Origin: Arthrobacter sp. QXT-31
GTDB taxonomy: Bacteria > Actinomycetota > Actinomycetes > Actinomycetales > Micrococcaceae
Length of the DNA: 64,000 nucleotides
NCBI RefSeq assembly: GCF_001969265.1
Contig: NZ_CP019304.1
Coordinates: 2,170,001-2,234,000, forward strand
Reading direction: 5' to 3'
A program made the position numbers and the translations under genes. Positions 1 to 8,988 of the stretch are shown piece by piece. Below the pieces are notes generated by a model. The model searched no databases, was not told the origin of the DNA, and saw only the letters and a list, made by a program, of their open reading frames with translations. Each line of letters starts with the position of its first letter. Position 1 is the first letter of the stretch.

Positions 1-1
1 C

Positions 2-379
2 GCAGGCCTCGGGCTCACGGTGGCCCGCCACGTGCCGGAGCTCACCGAGCGCAGCTTCGGGCTTGCCGAGGGCCTGCAGGCGGGCCCGGAGCTGGAGGCA
101 TTGCGCATCCCCGGAGGCTTCCGCGGCGGCGAAAGCGACGACGAAGCGGCCTCCCGGGGCCTGACCGCCCTGGAGGCACTGGCCGAGGAGTTCCCCGGAC
201 GCCGGGTCCTGGTGGTAGCGCATGGCACGCTCCTCCGCCTGACCCTCAGCCTGGCCACCGGAAACACGCTGCGCAGCATCGACAACGCCGTACTGAACCT
301 GGCCCACCACCACGCCGTCGATGGCTGGCGGCTCGAATACTTCAACGGCGAACCGGTAGTGGAGGCGGTCCACGGCTAG
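2..379 (+). CDS. Histidine phosphatase family protein (C-terminal part)
   Basis: The reading frame is open from the window edge, so the N-terminal half, which should carry the catalytic RHG motif, lies outside. What remains is the C-terminal part of a phosphoglycerate-mutase-like fold: an LTERSFGLAEGL segment resembling the family's ExxxGxxEG region, then VLVVAHGTLLRL, which carries the second conserved histidine. The family removes phosphate from small molecules or proteins through a phosphohistidine intermediate in the cytoplasm; the substrate cannot be told. The in-frame GTG codons at 20 and further upstream give no reliable start. The gene ends about 100 bases before the penicillin-binding protein, in the same direction. 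Confidence 0.85.
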   Translation, partial: AGLGLTVARHVPELTERSFGLAEGLQAGPELEALRIPGGFRGGESDDEAASRGLTALEALAEEFPGRRVLVVAHGTLLRLTLSLATGNTLRSIDNAVLNLAHHHAVDGWRLEYFNGEPVVEAVHG

Positions 380-486
380 CGATTACGGACGCCGGGTCCT
401 GCCTCTGCCGGACCCGCGGCTCTGGCCCGGCCGCGACGCGAAGCGTATTCTGAAGGCACGCTTTTTTTGGGGTGTGAACCGCAGGC

Positions 487-2646
487 ATGGTACGCAAAAG
501 CTTGGCATCGCGATCTCATACGGCCCTGGCAAGGATGCTGGGGTTCGTGCTCCTCAGTTGCCTTTGTGGCGCCCTGGTGGCCGCATACTTCGTTCCCCAG
601 ATTGCCGCCGCCGGCGTTGCCGTGAGCGGCACGGTCAACTTTTACAGCGGCCTCCCGTCAGAGCTGGCTGTGCGTCCCCCTGCACAAACCACAAAGATCC
701 TGACGTCGGACGGGAAACTGATCGCGTCGTTCTACGAGGAAAACCGCGTCCGTGTTCCGCTGAACAAGATATCGCCATATGTCAAGAACGCCGTAGTCGC
801 GATTGAAGACAGCCGCTTCTACGACCACAGCGGCGTTGATCCCATCGGCGTCCTGCGGGCGCTGGTGACCAACGTCTCCGGCGGGGAGCGGCAAGGGGCA
901 TCCACGCTGACGCAGCAGTACGTCACCAACGTGGCCAACGAAGCCAAGATCACGTCCGGACGCGAGGACGAGGTGGTCCTCAGCGGGGACAAGACCATTG
1001 GCGACAAGGTGCGGGAAATGAAGCTCGCGATCGAGCTGGAAAAGAAATTCACCAAGGACCAAATCCTTGAGGGCTACCTCAACATCGTGTTCTTCAACCG
1101 CAGCGCGTACGGCATCGAGGCTGCCGCGCAGCACTTCTACAGTGTTTCCGCCAGCAAGCTCAGCCTCCCGCAGGCCGCAATGCTGGCAGGACTCGTCAAC
1201 AGCCCGAGCCTCTATGACCCTGTAACTAACCCGGAGAACGCCCTCAAGCGCCGCAACCTGGTGCTGGATGCCATGCTGGAGCAACGCAAGATCACCAAAA
1301 AGCAGCATGATGCAGCGGCCGCCACCGGCGTGGGCCTGAAACTCCGTGTCTCCAAGCAGGGCTGCGCCGCCGCAACCATCGCCCCTTATTTCTGCGACTA
1401 CGTATCCCACCTGATCCTCAACAACCGGGCCTACGGGGCGGATGCGGAAGCGCGCGAGCAAAGGCTGCGCCGCGGCGGCCTCACCATCAGGACCACGCTG
1501 GACAGCCGGCTGCAGGCGGCGGCCCAGGCCCAAGTGAACTCCACCGCCGGGGCCAACCCGGGCAAGTGGGGTGCTTCGCTGGTGACGGTCCAGCCAGGCA
1601 CCGGCAAGATCCTGTCGATGGCGCAGAACACGGTATTCCTTCCGCAGCGAGGCAAGTTCGACACCCAGCTGAACTTCAACGTGGACGCCAAGGATCCCAA
1701 CGGCAATGACCTCAACGGCGCCGGTGGGTTCCAACCGGGCTCCACCATGAAGCCGTTCACATTCGCCGAGTGGCTGCACCAGGGACGGAAGATCACCGAG
1801 GTGGTGGACGCCTCGCGGCGGGAGTACCCGCTGGGATTCCGCTGGCGGGACTCGTGCGCCAAGGTGGTTGGTGGCTACAGCAGCAGGCAGCGCGCTGCGG
1901 GCCTGGAGACTGCGGACGATCTGCAGAATGCGTCAGCGGGCTACTACCGCAGGATGCCGGCCGACTACGGGCTTTACAACTCCATCAACACCGCCACCTT
2001 TGCCGAGGTGGCACAACTGGACATCTGCGGCATCCACAAGATGGTCAAGAGTCTCGGCCTGCACAGCGGCCTCGATGGGTCCGAGATCAACATGCACCAG
2101 CTGGGCAACATACTCGGCGGAACTGCCGTGTCGCCGCTCACCCTGGCGATGGCCTTCGCCACCTTCGCCGCCGACGGGCGCTACTGCGCGCCGATTGCCA
2201 TCCAGCGCGTCACCGACTTCGCCGGACGGACCCTGTCCAGCCAGCAACCGGCATGCCGGACCGCCGTGGAGCCGAACATTGCCCGCGGTGTGAACTCAGT
2301 GCTGCAGGACGTGCTCAAGAAGGGTTCAGGCGTCTACATCAACCCGAAGGTCCAGAGCAAGGTCCCCGTGGCGGCCAAGACCGGCACCAACAACAGCAAC
2401 GGCGCCACCTGGGTGCTCGGCTACACCACCGGCCTCGCCACCGCATCCTTCTTCGGGGATGCCCTGAACGGCCAGAAACGGCCGGGCAGGAACATCACCA
2501 TCAACGGCAAGCACTACGACCGCATTGATGGCTACATGATCGCCGGGCCGCAGTGGGCCAACTACATGCTCAAGGTAGCCAAGATGTATCCGGCCAAACC
2601 GTTCCCCAAGCCCCCGGCGTCCATGATCCGCAAGGGCGGCAAGTAG
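487..2646 (+). CDS. Bifunctional (class A) penicillin-binding protein, transglycosylase/transpeptidase
   Basis: A 719-residue membrane-anchored peptidoglycan synthase that polymerises glycan strands and crosslinks stem peptides outside the membrane. A hydrophobic anchor lies near residues 15-40. The glycosyltransferase family 51 domain follows, with catalytic Glu107 in EDSRFYDHSG, then GASTLTQQ and the EKKFTKDQILEGYLN helix. The transpeptidase domain has S419-T-M-K, the S-I-N triad near 499 and the K-T-G triad near 631. No PASTA repeat is visible after the catalytic domain and the C-terminus is a short basic tail. The ATG at 487 has only a weak purine-rich upstream stretch. The gene stands alone and converges with the GAF-ANTAR gene. 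Confidence 0.93.
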   Translation: MVRKSLASRSHTALARMLGFVLLSCLCGALVAAYFVPQIAAAGVAVSGTVNFYSGLPSELAVRPPAQTTKILTSDGKLIASFYEENRVRVPLNKISPYVKNAVVAIEDSRFYDHSGVDPIGVLRALVTNVSGGERQGASTLTQQYVTNVANEAKITSGREDEVVLSGDKTIGDKVREMKLAIELEKKFTKDQILEGYLNIVFFNRSAYGIEAAAQHFYSVSASKLSLPQAAMLAGLVNSPSLYDPVTNPENALKRRNLVLDAMLEQRKITKKQHDAAAATGVGLKLRVSKQGCAAATIAPYFCDYVSHLILNNRAYGADAEAREQRLRRGGLTIRTTLDSRLQAAAQAQVNSTAGANPGKWGASLVTVQPGTGKILSMAQNTVFLPQRGKFDTQLNFNVDAKDPNGNDLNGAGGFQPGSTMKPFTFAEWLHQGRKITEVVDASRREYPLGFRWRDSCAKVVGGYSSRQRAAGLETADDLQNASAGYYRRMPADYGLYNSINTATFAEVAQLDICGIHKMVKSLGLHSGLDGSEINMHQLGNILGGTAVSPLTLAMAFATFAADGRYCAPIAIQRVTDFAGRTLSSQQPACRTAVEPNIARGVNSVLQDVLKKGSGVYINPKVQSKVPVAAKTGTNNSNGATWVLGYTTGLATASFFGDALNGQKRPGRNITINGKHYDRIDGYMIAGPQWANYMLKVAKMYPAKPFPKPPASMIRKGGK

Positions 2647-2660
2647 CGCCGGAACTACAG

Positions 2661-2688
2661 GCAGCCGCGCCTACTCAGAAGCGGCTGC
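2661..2688. terminator. Hairpin between convergent genes
   Basis: GCAGCCGC at 2661-2668 pairs with GCGGCTGC at 2681-2688 around a 12-base loop, between the convergent penicillin-binding protein and GAF-ANTAR genes. There is no T-run on either side, so it is only a possible transcription-ending structure. Confidence 0.3.
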
Positions 2689-2710
2689 GCCGACTCAAAA
2701 GCAGCAGGGC

Positions 2711-3442
2711 CTACTCGAAATGCGTCTCAACACCTGATCCGGAGAGCCTGCCCAGGAGCTCCACGGCCACGTCGCGCAGCTTCTGGTTGCGGTTGCTGGA
2801 GACCTTGGCCAGGATGTCCATGGCTTCCTTCTGCGAGCACCTGTTCTGCGCCATGATCACCCCGCAGGCAACGTCGATCGCGGTCCGGCTCTGCATGGCC
2901 GCCTCGAGGTTCTGTGCCCGTGTCTGGGCAGCCCCCATCCGCACGGACAGGTGCAGCGTGCGGCTGGCCAGCTCCCCAAACTCCACTGCCTTGTCGAAGA
3001 GTTCGGCGGTGAAAATGCCCGGTGCCGGGCCGAAGAAGTTCAGCGCCGCACTGGCCCCCTCCCCGATGTCGAGGGGAACGCCCAGGGTGGAGTAGACGCC
3101 TTGCTCGGCGAGCCGCCTCTGGTACTCGGGCCACCGATCGTCCGTGTTGACATCGTTGAGCAATTCAGGGGCCATGGTGAACAGAGCCCGGATGCAGGGT
3201 CCGTCCCCCACGCGCTGCTCGATGTGGTCCAGCTCCACCGCACGGGGGCTGCTGCCGGCAACGGTGGTGGTATGCCTGCGCCGCTTGAGCGTCACAGCGC
3301 ACTCGATGCCGGTACCGGCCAGGCCGCTGAGCGTGGAGGCGGCGAACGCGGCCAGCCCGTCAAGGAAGTTGTCAACGTTTTCGGCTCCAATCAGGATGTC
3401 CTGAAGTTGGAGTACAGCCGTTCCCTCGTTCGCTTCGGTCAT
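2711..3442 (-). CDS. GAF and ANTAR domain protein
   Basis: A 243-residue cytoplasmic regulator. Residues about 20-150 form a GAF-like sensory domain (it contains VGDGPCIRALFT and LGVPLDIGEGASAALNFFGP). Residues about 165-230 are an ANTAR RNA-binding domain (AIDVACGVIMAQNRCSQKEAMDILAKVS), a helical fold that binds paired hairpins in nascent RNA and prevents termination. Proteins of this architecture are numerous in Micrococcaceae and probably respond to an unknown ligand. No paired-hairpin ANTAR target was recognised nearby. It is transcribed alone from ATG 3442, and 29 bases separate it from the end of the DeoR gene upstream. Confidence 0.9.
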   Translation of the reverse strand: MTEANEGTAVLQLQDILIGAENVDNFLDGLAAFAASTLSGLAGTGIECAVTLKRRRHTTTVAGSSPRAVELDHIEQRVGDGPCIRALFTMAPELLNDVNTDDRWPEYQRRLAEQGVYSTLGVPLDIGEGASAALNFFGPAPGIFTAELFDKAVEFGELASRTLHLSVRMGAAQTRAQNLEAAMQSRTAIDVACGVIMAQNRCSQKEAMDILAKVSSNRNQKLRDVAVELLGRLSGSGVETHFE

Positions 3443-3471
3443 TCCACAATGCTAGACGCCAAAAGTCCGCT

Positions 3472-4254
3472 TTAGGCTGCCTGCTCCCCCGTTTGGACCA
3501 GCTGCACACGCACGCCCGCATCCCTGAACAGTGCCACCTGGCCGGGGTCTGCGCCGGAGTCCGTCACCAGGGTCCACGGCAGGGCAAGTTTCGCCCACGC
3601 GTGGAACGGGCGTTTGCCCAGCTTGCCGGAATCCGCCAGGACATAGACCGCGTCACCGCGCCGGGCCATGAGCTCCTTGAGCCTGGTCTGTGCGTGGTCA
3701 GCTTCGCAGAGCCCGTCATCGGCCGTGACGGCGTCCGCGCCCAGGAAGACGCGGTCGAAGCTCATGCGTTCCAGGGCCGCCTCCGCCAGGGGACCCACAA
3801 ACGTCTGGCTCACGCCCCGCAGCCGGCCGCCAAGGCAGTCCACCTGGATCCCCGGCGAGTCGGCCAGCTCCTGCAGTGTGTTGATCCCGGGGGTGGTGAC
3901 GGACAGGTTCTCCCGTCCGCGCAGGGCGTGTGCCAGGGCGCCGACGGTGGATCCGCCGTCGAGCAGGATGTTCTCGCCGTCCTTCACCTCGGCAGCCGCC
4001 CAGGCCGCGATCGCGTGCTTTTGCTCGTATGCCTCGCCGGTCCGCTGCCGCAGGGACGGTTCGGGGTGCGCGCCCAGGGCCACGGCCCCGCCGTAGGTCC
4101 GGGCCAGCTTCCCCTGTTCGTTCAAATGGGCGAGGTCCCGCCGGATGGTGGAGGCCGTGACCCGGAAATGCCGCGACAGTTCCTCCACGGACGCCAGCCC
4201 CGTGGTGACGGCGAGGTGGTAGATCTCTTCGCGCCTGGCTTTGGCGGTGGTCAT
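3472..4254 (-). CDS. DeoR/GlpR-family transcriptional regulator
   Basis: A 260-residue repressor. The N-terminal winged helix-turn-helix (RREEIYHLAVTTGLASVEEL, then VTASTIRRDLAHLNEQGKLART) is typical of DeoR proteins. The C-terminal sugar-phosphate-binding domain has the conserved DGGSTVGALAHAL loop and the D-SGK-G segment (LADSGKLGKRPFHAW). AAAGGAG sits 8 bases before ATG 4254. It is downstream of, and on the same strand as, the acid-sugar genes at 4.3-13.3 kb, so it is the obvious candidate to control them. The ligand is probably a phosphorylated acid sugar made by the kinase encoded at 13.5 kb (inference). Candidate operators are the TGCGCGAAATGCGCA-type repeats at 13374-13411. Confidence 0.92.
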   Translation of the reverse strand: MTTAKARREEIYHLAVTTGLASVEELSRHFRVTASTIRRDLAHLNEQGKLARTYGGAVALGAHPEPSLRQRTGEAYEQKHAIAAWAAAEVKDGENILLDGGSTVGALAHALRGRENLSVTTPGINTLQELADSPGIQVDCLGGRLRGVSQTFVGPLAEAALERMSFDRVFLGADAVTADDGLCEADHAQTRLKELMARRGDAVYVLADSGKLGKRPFHAWAKLALPWTLVTDSGADPGQVALFRDAGVRVQLVQTGEQAA

Positions 4255-4335
4255 CTGTGGCTCTCCTTTGCTGTCACCATCGTAGGGGTCGGGCGGCGGT
4301 GCCGCCCTGTGCAGACGGCGTTTACTGCAAGCGTC

Positions 4336-5016
4336 CTACAGGGAGGCGCCTCCGCAGATGACGTAGTTCTGTCCTGTGATGGACTTTCCGTGCGGGCCCA
4401 GCAGGAAGCCGGCGAGCGCGGCAACGTCCTCCGGATCCACCAGCCGGCCGAGCGCCGGCAGCTTAGGAGGCGTGGCCGCCCGCCCCGGATCAGCCAGCAT
4501 GGGGGTATCCGTGGGCCCCGGGGACAGCACGTTCACTGTAATGCCGCGCGGGGCGAGCTCCTGCGCCCAGGTCCTGCCCATGCCCATCAGCGCGGCCTTG
4601 GTGGCGGCATACTGGCTCTTGCCCGCCGCGCCCGTCGAGGTGCGGCTGCCGATCAGGAGCACGCGGCCGCCGTCGGGCATCCGCGGAACCACCTCGTTGG
4701 CCAGTACACTGGCGGCCCCGACGTGGACAGCGAACATGCCGGCGAGCGCCTCCGGGTCCAGCTCACCCAGCAGCGCCGTGCGCTGGTAGCCGGCGGCGTG
4801 CACCAGCGCATCCGCCGGCTCAATCCGCGCCGCCGTATCCGCCAGCGACGACGGATCGGACAGGTCTGCCCGCAGCCACCGGAACCCCGGTCCCAGCGAG
4901 GTCTCGCCGCGGCTCAGCCCGGTAACAGTCCAGCCGTCTGCCAGCAGCCGTTCGGCGATCGCCTTGCCGATGCCGGAGCTGCAGCCCGTGACAACCGCGT
5001 GGCGGGTCCCGGTCAC
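4336..5016 (-). CDS. SDR family oxidoreductase
   Basis: A 226-residue NAD(P)-dependent short-chain dehydrogenase. The cofactor motif TGCSSGIGKAIAERL is at the N-terminus, followed by the SQYAATKAALMG active site (YxxxK) and NVLSPGPTDTPM. The start is the GTG at 5016, which overlaps the TGA of the BNR gene upstream (GTGA); the open frame continues further upstream but only as a shadow of that gene. The translational coupling places it in the acid-sugar operon, where it probably oxidises or reduces a hydroxy-acid or lactone intermediate (inference). Confidence 0.88.
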   Translation of the reverse strand: MTGTRHAVVTGCSSGIGKAIAERLLADGWTVTGLSRGETSLGPGFRWLRADLSDPSSLADTAARIEPADALVHAAGYQRTALLGELDPEALAGMFAVHVGAASVLANEVVPRMPDGGRVLLIGSRTSTGAAGKSQYAATKAALMGMGRTWAQELAPRGITVNVLSPGPTDTPMLADPGRAATPPKLPALGRLVDPEDVAALAGFLLGPHGKSITGQNYVICGGASL

Positions 5017-6260
5017 TGCTTGTCTCCTCCCGGCGTTGCGCTGCCCTCGTAGGCCCACTGCGGGTCCACGCGGACGTACTTGATGGCCTGCCGGAAGTAG
5101 GTGTACGCGATGTGCAGCGCACCGTCCGGGCCCTGGTGGATGGACGGATAGGAGTACTCCCTGTTCAGGCCGTCGCGGGAGTTGTTGGAGAGGCAGTAGC
5201 CGTCCCCCACATCGAGGTTGCGCCGGATGGGCCAGCTGCGGCCCGAGTCCTCGGAGATGGCCAGCGTCATGGGCGAGCGGGGCGTCCCCCAGAAGGCGCG
5301 GCGCCCGCCGTCGTCCGTTCCGGCGCTGACGGAAGGATCGGGTTCGGTGAGCTGGCCCTGTTCGGCGGCCAGGCCGTCGTCGTCGATTTCGTCGTAGAGC
5401 GACAGCCGCCGCTCGGTGTCCGCTTCCGCCCGGCTGTGGTTGTAGACCAGGGCCAGGCGGCCGTCCGCGAGCGCCGTGAACTGGATGGAAGAGTTGTTGT
5501 TCGGCAGCTCCGTGGGAACCGGCTCGCTCCACGTGGTCCCGTCGTCCGTGGAACGGGATTCGTAGATCGAGTCCGCCCAGCGGCTGCGGAACAGCGCCAG
5601 CAGCGAGCCGTCAGCCACAGGCTGGATGTTCATGTGGACGCAGCCGAGGCTGCCGGGCAGGACCGTCCCGCTCCAGGTGGCTCCGCCGTCGTCGGAAATC
5701 ATGACGGCGCTGTCGTCGCTGTTGCCAACCCATTTCTCCCCCGGCGTGGTGATGCAGCGGAAGACCGGGATGATCAGGCGGCCGGACGGCAGCAGGACCG
5801 GCAGCTGGCGGACAAACACGCCGCCTGTCTCGTTTGCCGGGAACAGCGTTTCCACCGGTCCCCACGTCCGGCCGCTGTCCGTGGAAGTACGACGGCGGAC
5901 CTCGGCTGTGTCCTGGTTGCCCGCCTTCTGCGCGGTGTACAGAAGCCACAGGGAATCCCCCGGCGCGTTGAACAGGATCGGATTCTGCTCGGAGCGGGTG
6001 GAGTCGTCCGAAAGCTGCTGGGCCGGTGACCACTGGCTGCTGCCCGGTTCCAGCGTGGAGAACCAGATGGAAATGTCCGGCACGCCCTCCTGGGTGCCAC
6101 CGAACCACACGCAGCCGAGGCGGCCGTCGGGCAGGGTCAGGAGATTGGCGGCATGGCTTTGCACGGTGGGTGCCGGCAGGTACGCGAAGTCGGCACCGTC
6201 CGCGCGCTTCACGGCGCCGTCGGGGGTGATGCTGCTGTACTCGGTGTTGGTGGTCTGCAT
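5013..6260 (-). CDS. BNR-repeat (sialidase-fold) protein, intracellular
   Basis: A 415-residue six-bladed beta-propeller protein. Four Asp-box motifs (S-x-D-x-G-x-T-W type) are visible: STDSGRTWGP, SDDGGATWSG, STDDGTTWSEP and SEDSGRSWPI. The HAANLLTLPDGRLGCVWFGGTQEG segment near the N-terminus is typical of the BNR_2 or exo-sialidase-like family. No signal peptide or membrane segment is present, so it acts in the cytoplasm. The start chosen is ATG 6260, with GGAGGG 8 bases upstream and only 4 bases after the aldolase stop; the longer frame from 6287 would overlap that gene. Neighbours handle acid sugars, so it may release or isomerise such a sugar rather than cleave sialic acid (inference). 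Confidence 0.82.
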   Translation of the reverse strand: MQTTNTEYSSITPDGAVKRADGADFAYLPAPTVQSHAANLLTLPDGRLGCVWFGGTQEGVPDISIWFSTLEPGSSQWSPAQQLSDDSTRSEQNPILFNAPGDSLWLLYTAQKAGNQDTAEVRRRTSTDSGRTWGPVETLFPANETGGVFVRQLPVLLPSGRLIIPVFRCITTPGEKWVGNSDDSAVMISDDGGATWSGTVLPGSLGCVHMNIQPVADGSLLALFRSRWADSIYESRSTDDGTTWSEPVPTELPNNNSSIQFTALADGRLALVYNHSRAEADTERRLSLYDEIDDDGLAAEQGQLTEPDPSVSAGTDDGGRRAFWGTPRSPMTLAISEDSGRSWPIRRNLDVGDGYCLSNNSRDGLNREYSYPSIHQGPDGALHIAYTYFRQAIKYVRVDPQWAYEGSATPGGDKQ

Positions 6261-6264
6261 GGCC

Positions 6265-7056
6265 TTAGCCCTCCGCGTTGCCGGCATCGGAGCGGGCCGC
6301 TGCCAGGTGCGCCTTGGCGGCCAGCTCGAGGTGGGTCAGGTCGGACGCGACCGTGGTGAAGGTGTAACCCTGCCGCAGCCGCTGGGCCGCGATCTCCCCG
6401 GCGGCCGTGTGGATGCCGGCGGCGATGCCCGCGGAGGCAGCCGCATCGGCGATGGTTTCCAGCGCCGCATTGAACTCGGCCTCGATGGCGGGATCGCCCG
6501 GGAAGGCGCCACCGACGGCGATCGCCAGGTCCGACGGGCCCACGTAGATGCCGTCCAGGCCGGGGGTCGCACAGATCTCCTTGACGTTGGCCAGGCCCTC
6601 GGGCGTCTCGATCATGGCAAAGACCAGGGTGGCTGCGTTGGAGTCGCCCGGTACGGGGCCGATCCGCAGGGCCGAGCGCATGGGCCCGTAGGACCGCCCG
6701 CCCATGGGCGGGTATTTGGCGGCAGCCACGGCTGCCGCCGCGTCTGCGGCGTTGTTGACGAGCGGGACGATGACGCCGACGGCGCCGGCGTCCAGCGCCT
6801 TGCCGATCGCGGTGAAGTCGTTTGCCTCGACCCGGACCATGCCGACGGCGGTGTGCCCGGCGTCGATGGCCATCAAGCCGTTCAGCACGCCCGAGTAGCC
6901 GAGCAGGCCATGCTGGGCGTCCAGGGCCACGTAATCATAGCCGAGCCGGCCGATGCGTTCCGTTGCCACGGGCGCGTCCAGCACCGCCCAGTAGCCGACG
7001 GCCTGTTCACGGGCGCGGATCTTGCGGGCGAATTCAATGGCCAGGTCCGATGTCAT
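6265..7056 (-). CDS. HpcH/HpaI-family aldolase (2-keto-3-deoxy acid aldolase type)
   Basis: A 263-residue class II, metal-dependent pyruvate aldolase. Family landmarks: YDYVALDAQHGLL near the N-terminus, a conserved arginine (VRVEAND), VIVPLVNNAADAA, the metal-binding glutamate in MIETPEGLANV and the metal-binding aspartate in YVGPSDLAIAVGG. The family splits 2-keto-3-deoxy sugar acids or 4-hydroxy-2-oxo acids into pyruvate and an aldehyde. It lies between an aldo/keto reductase and the BNR protein in one operon, and its aldehyde product may be handled by the reductase (inference). ATG 7056 is 54 bases downstream of the reductase stop codon. Confidence 0.9.
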   Translation of the reverse strand: MTSDLAIEFARKIRAREQAVGYWAVLDAPVATERIGRLGYDYVALDAQHGLLGYSGVLNGLMAIDAGHTAVGMVRVEANDFTAIGKALDAGAVGVIVPLVNNAADAAAAVAAAKYPPMGGRSYGPMRSALRIGPVPGDSNAATLVFAMIETPEGLANVKEICATPGLDGIYVGPSDLAIAVGGAFPGDPAIEAEFNAALETIADAAASAGIAAGIHTAAGEIAAQRLRQGYTFTTVASDLTHLELAAKAHLAAARSDAGNAEG

Positions 7057-7110
7057 CTGTATCTTCTACCTTCAGGTCGTGGGTGGTCTTGGCGATTGCC
7101 GGGTGGGGGC

Positions 7111-8100
7111 TCAGCGGTTGTAGGCGGGCATGGGCCCGCGGAGCCCGGAGCCGACGGCGTCGCAGGCGGCGGTGACGTCCTCGGGCAGCGGCCCCTTGGC
7201 CACAGCGGCGATGTTGGCGCTCAGCTGCTCCACCTTGGAGCCGCCCAACAGCATGGAGCCAACGCCCTTCCGGTAGGCGAGCCAGCGCAGGGACAGCTCG
7301 GCGAGGGTGATGCCGGCCTGCTCGGCGATGCCGGCCAGGGCGTTCACGGCGTCGAACAGCTGCTTGTCCCAGTAGCGCTGGGTGTACATGGCAGCCAGCT
7401 TGGAGTCACCGAAGCGGCCTTCCGAGGGCTTGGCCTCGAAGCTGTGCTTGCCGGTGAGCAGGCCGCCGCCCAGCGGGTTGTAGACCATGGTGTGGACGTT
7501 GTGCGTGGCGGCGAACTCGAGGTACTCCTCCTCCACCCGGCGGGCCACCAGGTTGTAGAGCTGCTGTGCCACCACGGGCCGGGGTGCCCCCACCTCGCGG
7601 GCCACGTGGATCACATCGGCGATCTGCCAGGCCGCGAAGTTGGAGACACCCAGCCCCCCGATCTTTCCCTCTTCAGCCAGTTCGGCCACGGTGCGCAGGG
7701 TGTCCTGCAGCGGGGTGGCGCGGTCCGGCTGGTGCAGGTAGAACAGGTCGATGCTGTCCACGCCAAGCCGGCGCAGGCTGCCCTCCACGCTGTTGCGCAG
7801 CCCCTGCGGGGACAGCGGCGAGTGCTGGCCGTGGTCGGCGTGCGGCATGCCGGCCTTCGAGGCGAGGATGACCTCGTCGCGGCGGCCCTTGAGAAGGCGG
7901 GCGAGCATTTCCTCCGTCACGCCGCCCACGTAGGCGTTGGCGGTGTCGATGGTGGTGATGCCGGCGTTGAGCGCCTCGTCCACCATGCGCCCGGCGGTGG
8001 CTTCGTCGGCGGTGTCGCCGAACGTCATGGTGCCCAGGACCAGGCGTGAAATGGGAAGCTTCAGTCCTTCCACCGGGGTGCCTTCTGGCTGCTTGCTCAT
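7111..8100 (-). CDS. Aldo/keto reductase
   Basis: A 329-residue NADPH-dependent TIM-barrel oxidoreductase. Family features: an N-terminal GLKLPISRLVLGTMTFG strand, ITTIDTANAYVGGVTE with the catalytic Asp and Tyr, the conserved Lys in VILASKAGM, the conserved His in LFYLHQPD, then IGGLGVSNFAAWQIADV and a cofactor-binding C-terminus (GSMLLGGSKVEQL). The start at ATG 8100 is preferred over 8148 because GGAGAAA precedes it by 8 bases and the family starts near here. It belongs to the acid-sugar operon and probably reduces an aldehyde or keto intermediate; the substrate is not evident. Confidence 0.91.
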   Translation of the reverse strand: MSKQPEGTPVEGLKLPISRLVLGTMTFGDTADEATAGRMVDEALNAGITTIDTANAYVGGVTEEMLARLLKGRRDEVILASKAGMPHADHGQHSPLSPQGLRNSVEGSLRRLGVDSIDLFYLHQPDRATPLQDTLRTVAELAEEGKIGGLGVSNFAAWQIADVIHVAREVGAPRPVVAQQLYNLVARRVEEEYLEFAATHNVHTMVYNPLGGGLLTGKHSFEAKPSEGRFGDSKLAAMYTQRYWDKQLFDAVNALAGIAEQAGITLAELSLRWLAYRKGVGSMLLGGSKVEQLSANIAAVAKGPLPEDVTAACDAVGSGLRGPMPAYNR

Positions 8101-8160
8101 GCGTGTTTCTCCGTGGTTGCAGTGCGGGTCGGGTTTCGGTTTCTTCAAAGGGCCGCGGCC

Positions 8161-8988
8161 TCAGGCGCCCTTCAGCGCCAGCGACCGGACAACGTGCCGC
8201 GGCTTCAGGCCCCGCATGGTGGAGGGGTCCAGCGCGGCGCGGCGGAGCTTGCGGGTGTAGTCCTCCTTCGGCGCGGTCAGCACGGATGCGGTGCTGCCGG
8301 ATTCCACCAGCTTGCCGCGCTGCATGACCATGACGCTATCGCTGATCTCCTGCACCACGCCAAGGTTGTGGGAGATGAACACGTAGGTGATGCCGGTTTC
8401 GTCCTGGATGGACTTCAGCAGCCGCAGCACCTGGGCCTGGACGGACACATCGAGGGCGCTCGTGGCCTCGTCGCAGACCAGCAGTTCCGGCTTGGAGGCG
8501 AGTGCCCGGGCGATGCCGATGCGCTGCCGCTGGCCGCCGGAGAACTCAGCGGGGTGGCGGTCCAGGGACTTGGCCGGCAGGCCAACCTGGTCGATCAGCT
8601 TTGCGGCTTCCTTGTGCCGCTCGGCCTTGGAGCGGACGCCCTGCAGCTTCAGCGGTTCGGCCACGATCTCCTGGGCGGTGAGGTGCGGATCCAGCGAGCC
8701 GTAGGGATCCTGGAAAACCATCTGGAACTTTGAGCGCAGCGGCCGCAGTTTGGCTTCGCTGAGCGCCGCCAGGTCCGTGCCGTCCAGCTCAATCCGGCCG
8801 CTGGCCGGCGTCACCAGCCGCATCAGCGCCTTGGCCACGGTGGACTTTCCGCAGCCGGATTCACCGACGACGGCGATCGTCTTGCCTTTGTCCACGGAGA
8901 AGGAGACGTCATCCACGGCACGGAACGTTCCGCCCGGCACGTGGTAATCCACCACGAGGTTCTCGACGGAGAGGAACGGCTTAGTCAT
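8161..8988 (-). CDS. Peptide/oligosaccharide-type ABC transporter ATP-binding protein (OppF/DppF type)
   Basis: A 275-residue ATPase with Walker A GESGCGKSTVAKALM, signature FSGGQRQRIGIARAL, Walker B LLVCDEATSALD and the switch histidine in VFISHNLGVV. A short OppF-type extension follows (ESGSTASVLTAPKEDYTRKL). It would couple ATP hydrolysis to import through the two permeases encoded upstream. Its start overlaps the end of the preceding ATPase gene by 8 bases. In this operon it probably serves uptake of an acid sugar or oligosaccharide rather than peptides, as some Dpp-type systems do (inference). Confidence 0.92.
   Translation of the reverse strand: MTKPFLSVENLVVDYHVPGGTFRAVDDVSFSVDKGKTIAVVGESGCGKSTVAKALMRLVTPASGRIELDGTDLAALSEAKLRPLRSKFQMVFQDPYGSLDPHLTAQEIVAEPLKLQGVRSKAERHKEAAKLIDQVGLPAKSLDRHPAEFSGGQRQRIGIARALASKPELLVCDEATSALDVSVQAQVLRLLKSIQDETGITYVFISHNLGVVQEISDSVMVMQRGKLVESGSTASVLTAPKEDYTRKLRRAALDPSTMRGLKPRHVVRSLALKGA

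Noticed and set aside
4336..5532. 398-codon version of the first SDR gene
   Set aside because: Its first 172 codons are a shadow of the BNR gene; the GTG at 5016 overlaps the BNR stop and begins the Rossmann motif.
5626..8049. 807-codon plus-strand open frame
   Set aside because: It is antisense to the BNR, aldolase and aldo/keto reductase genes, which have clear families, motifs and ribosome sites; long antisense frames are expected in GC-rich DNA.
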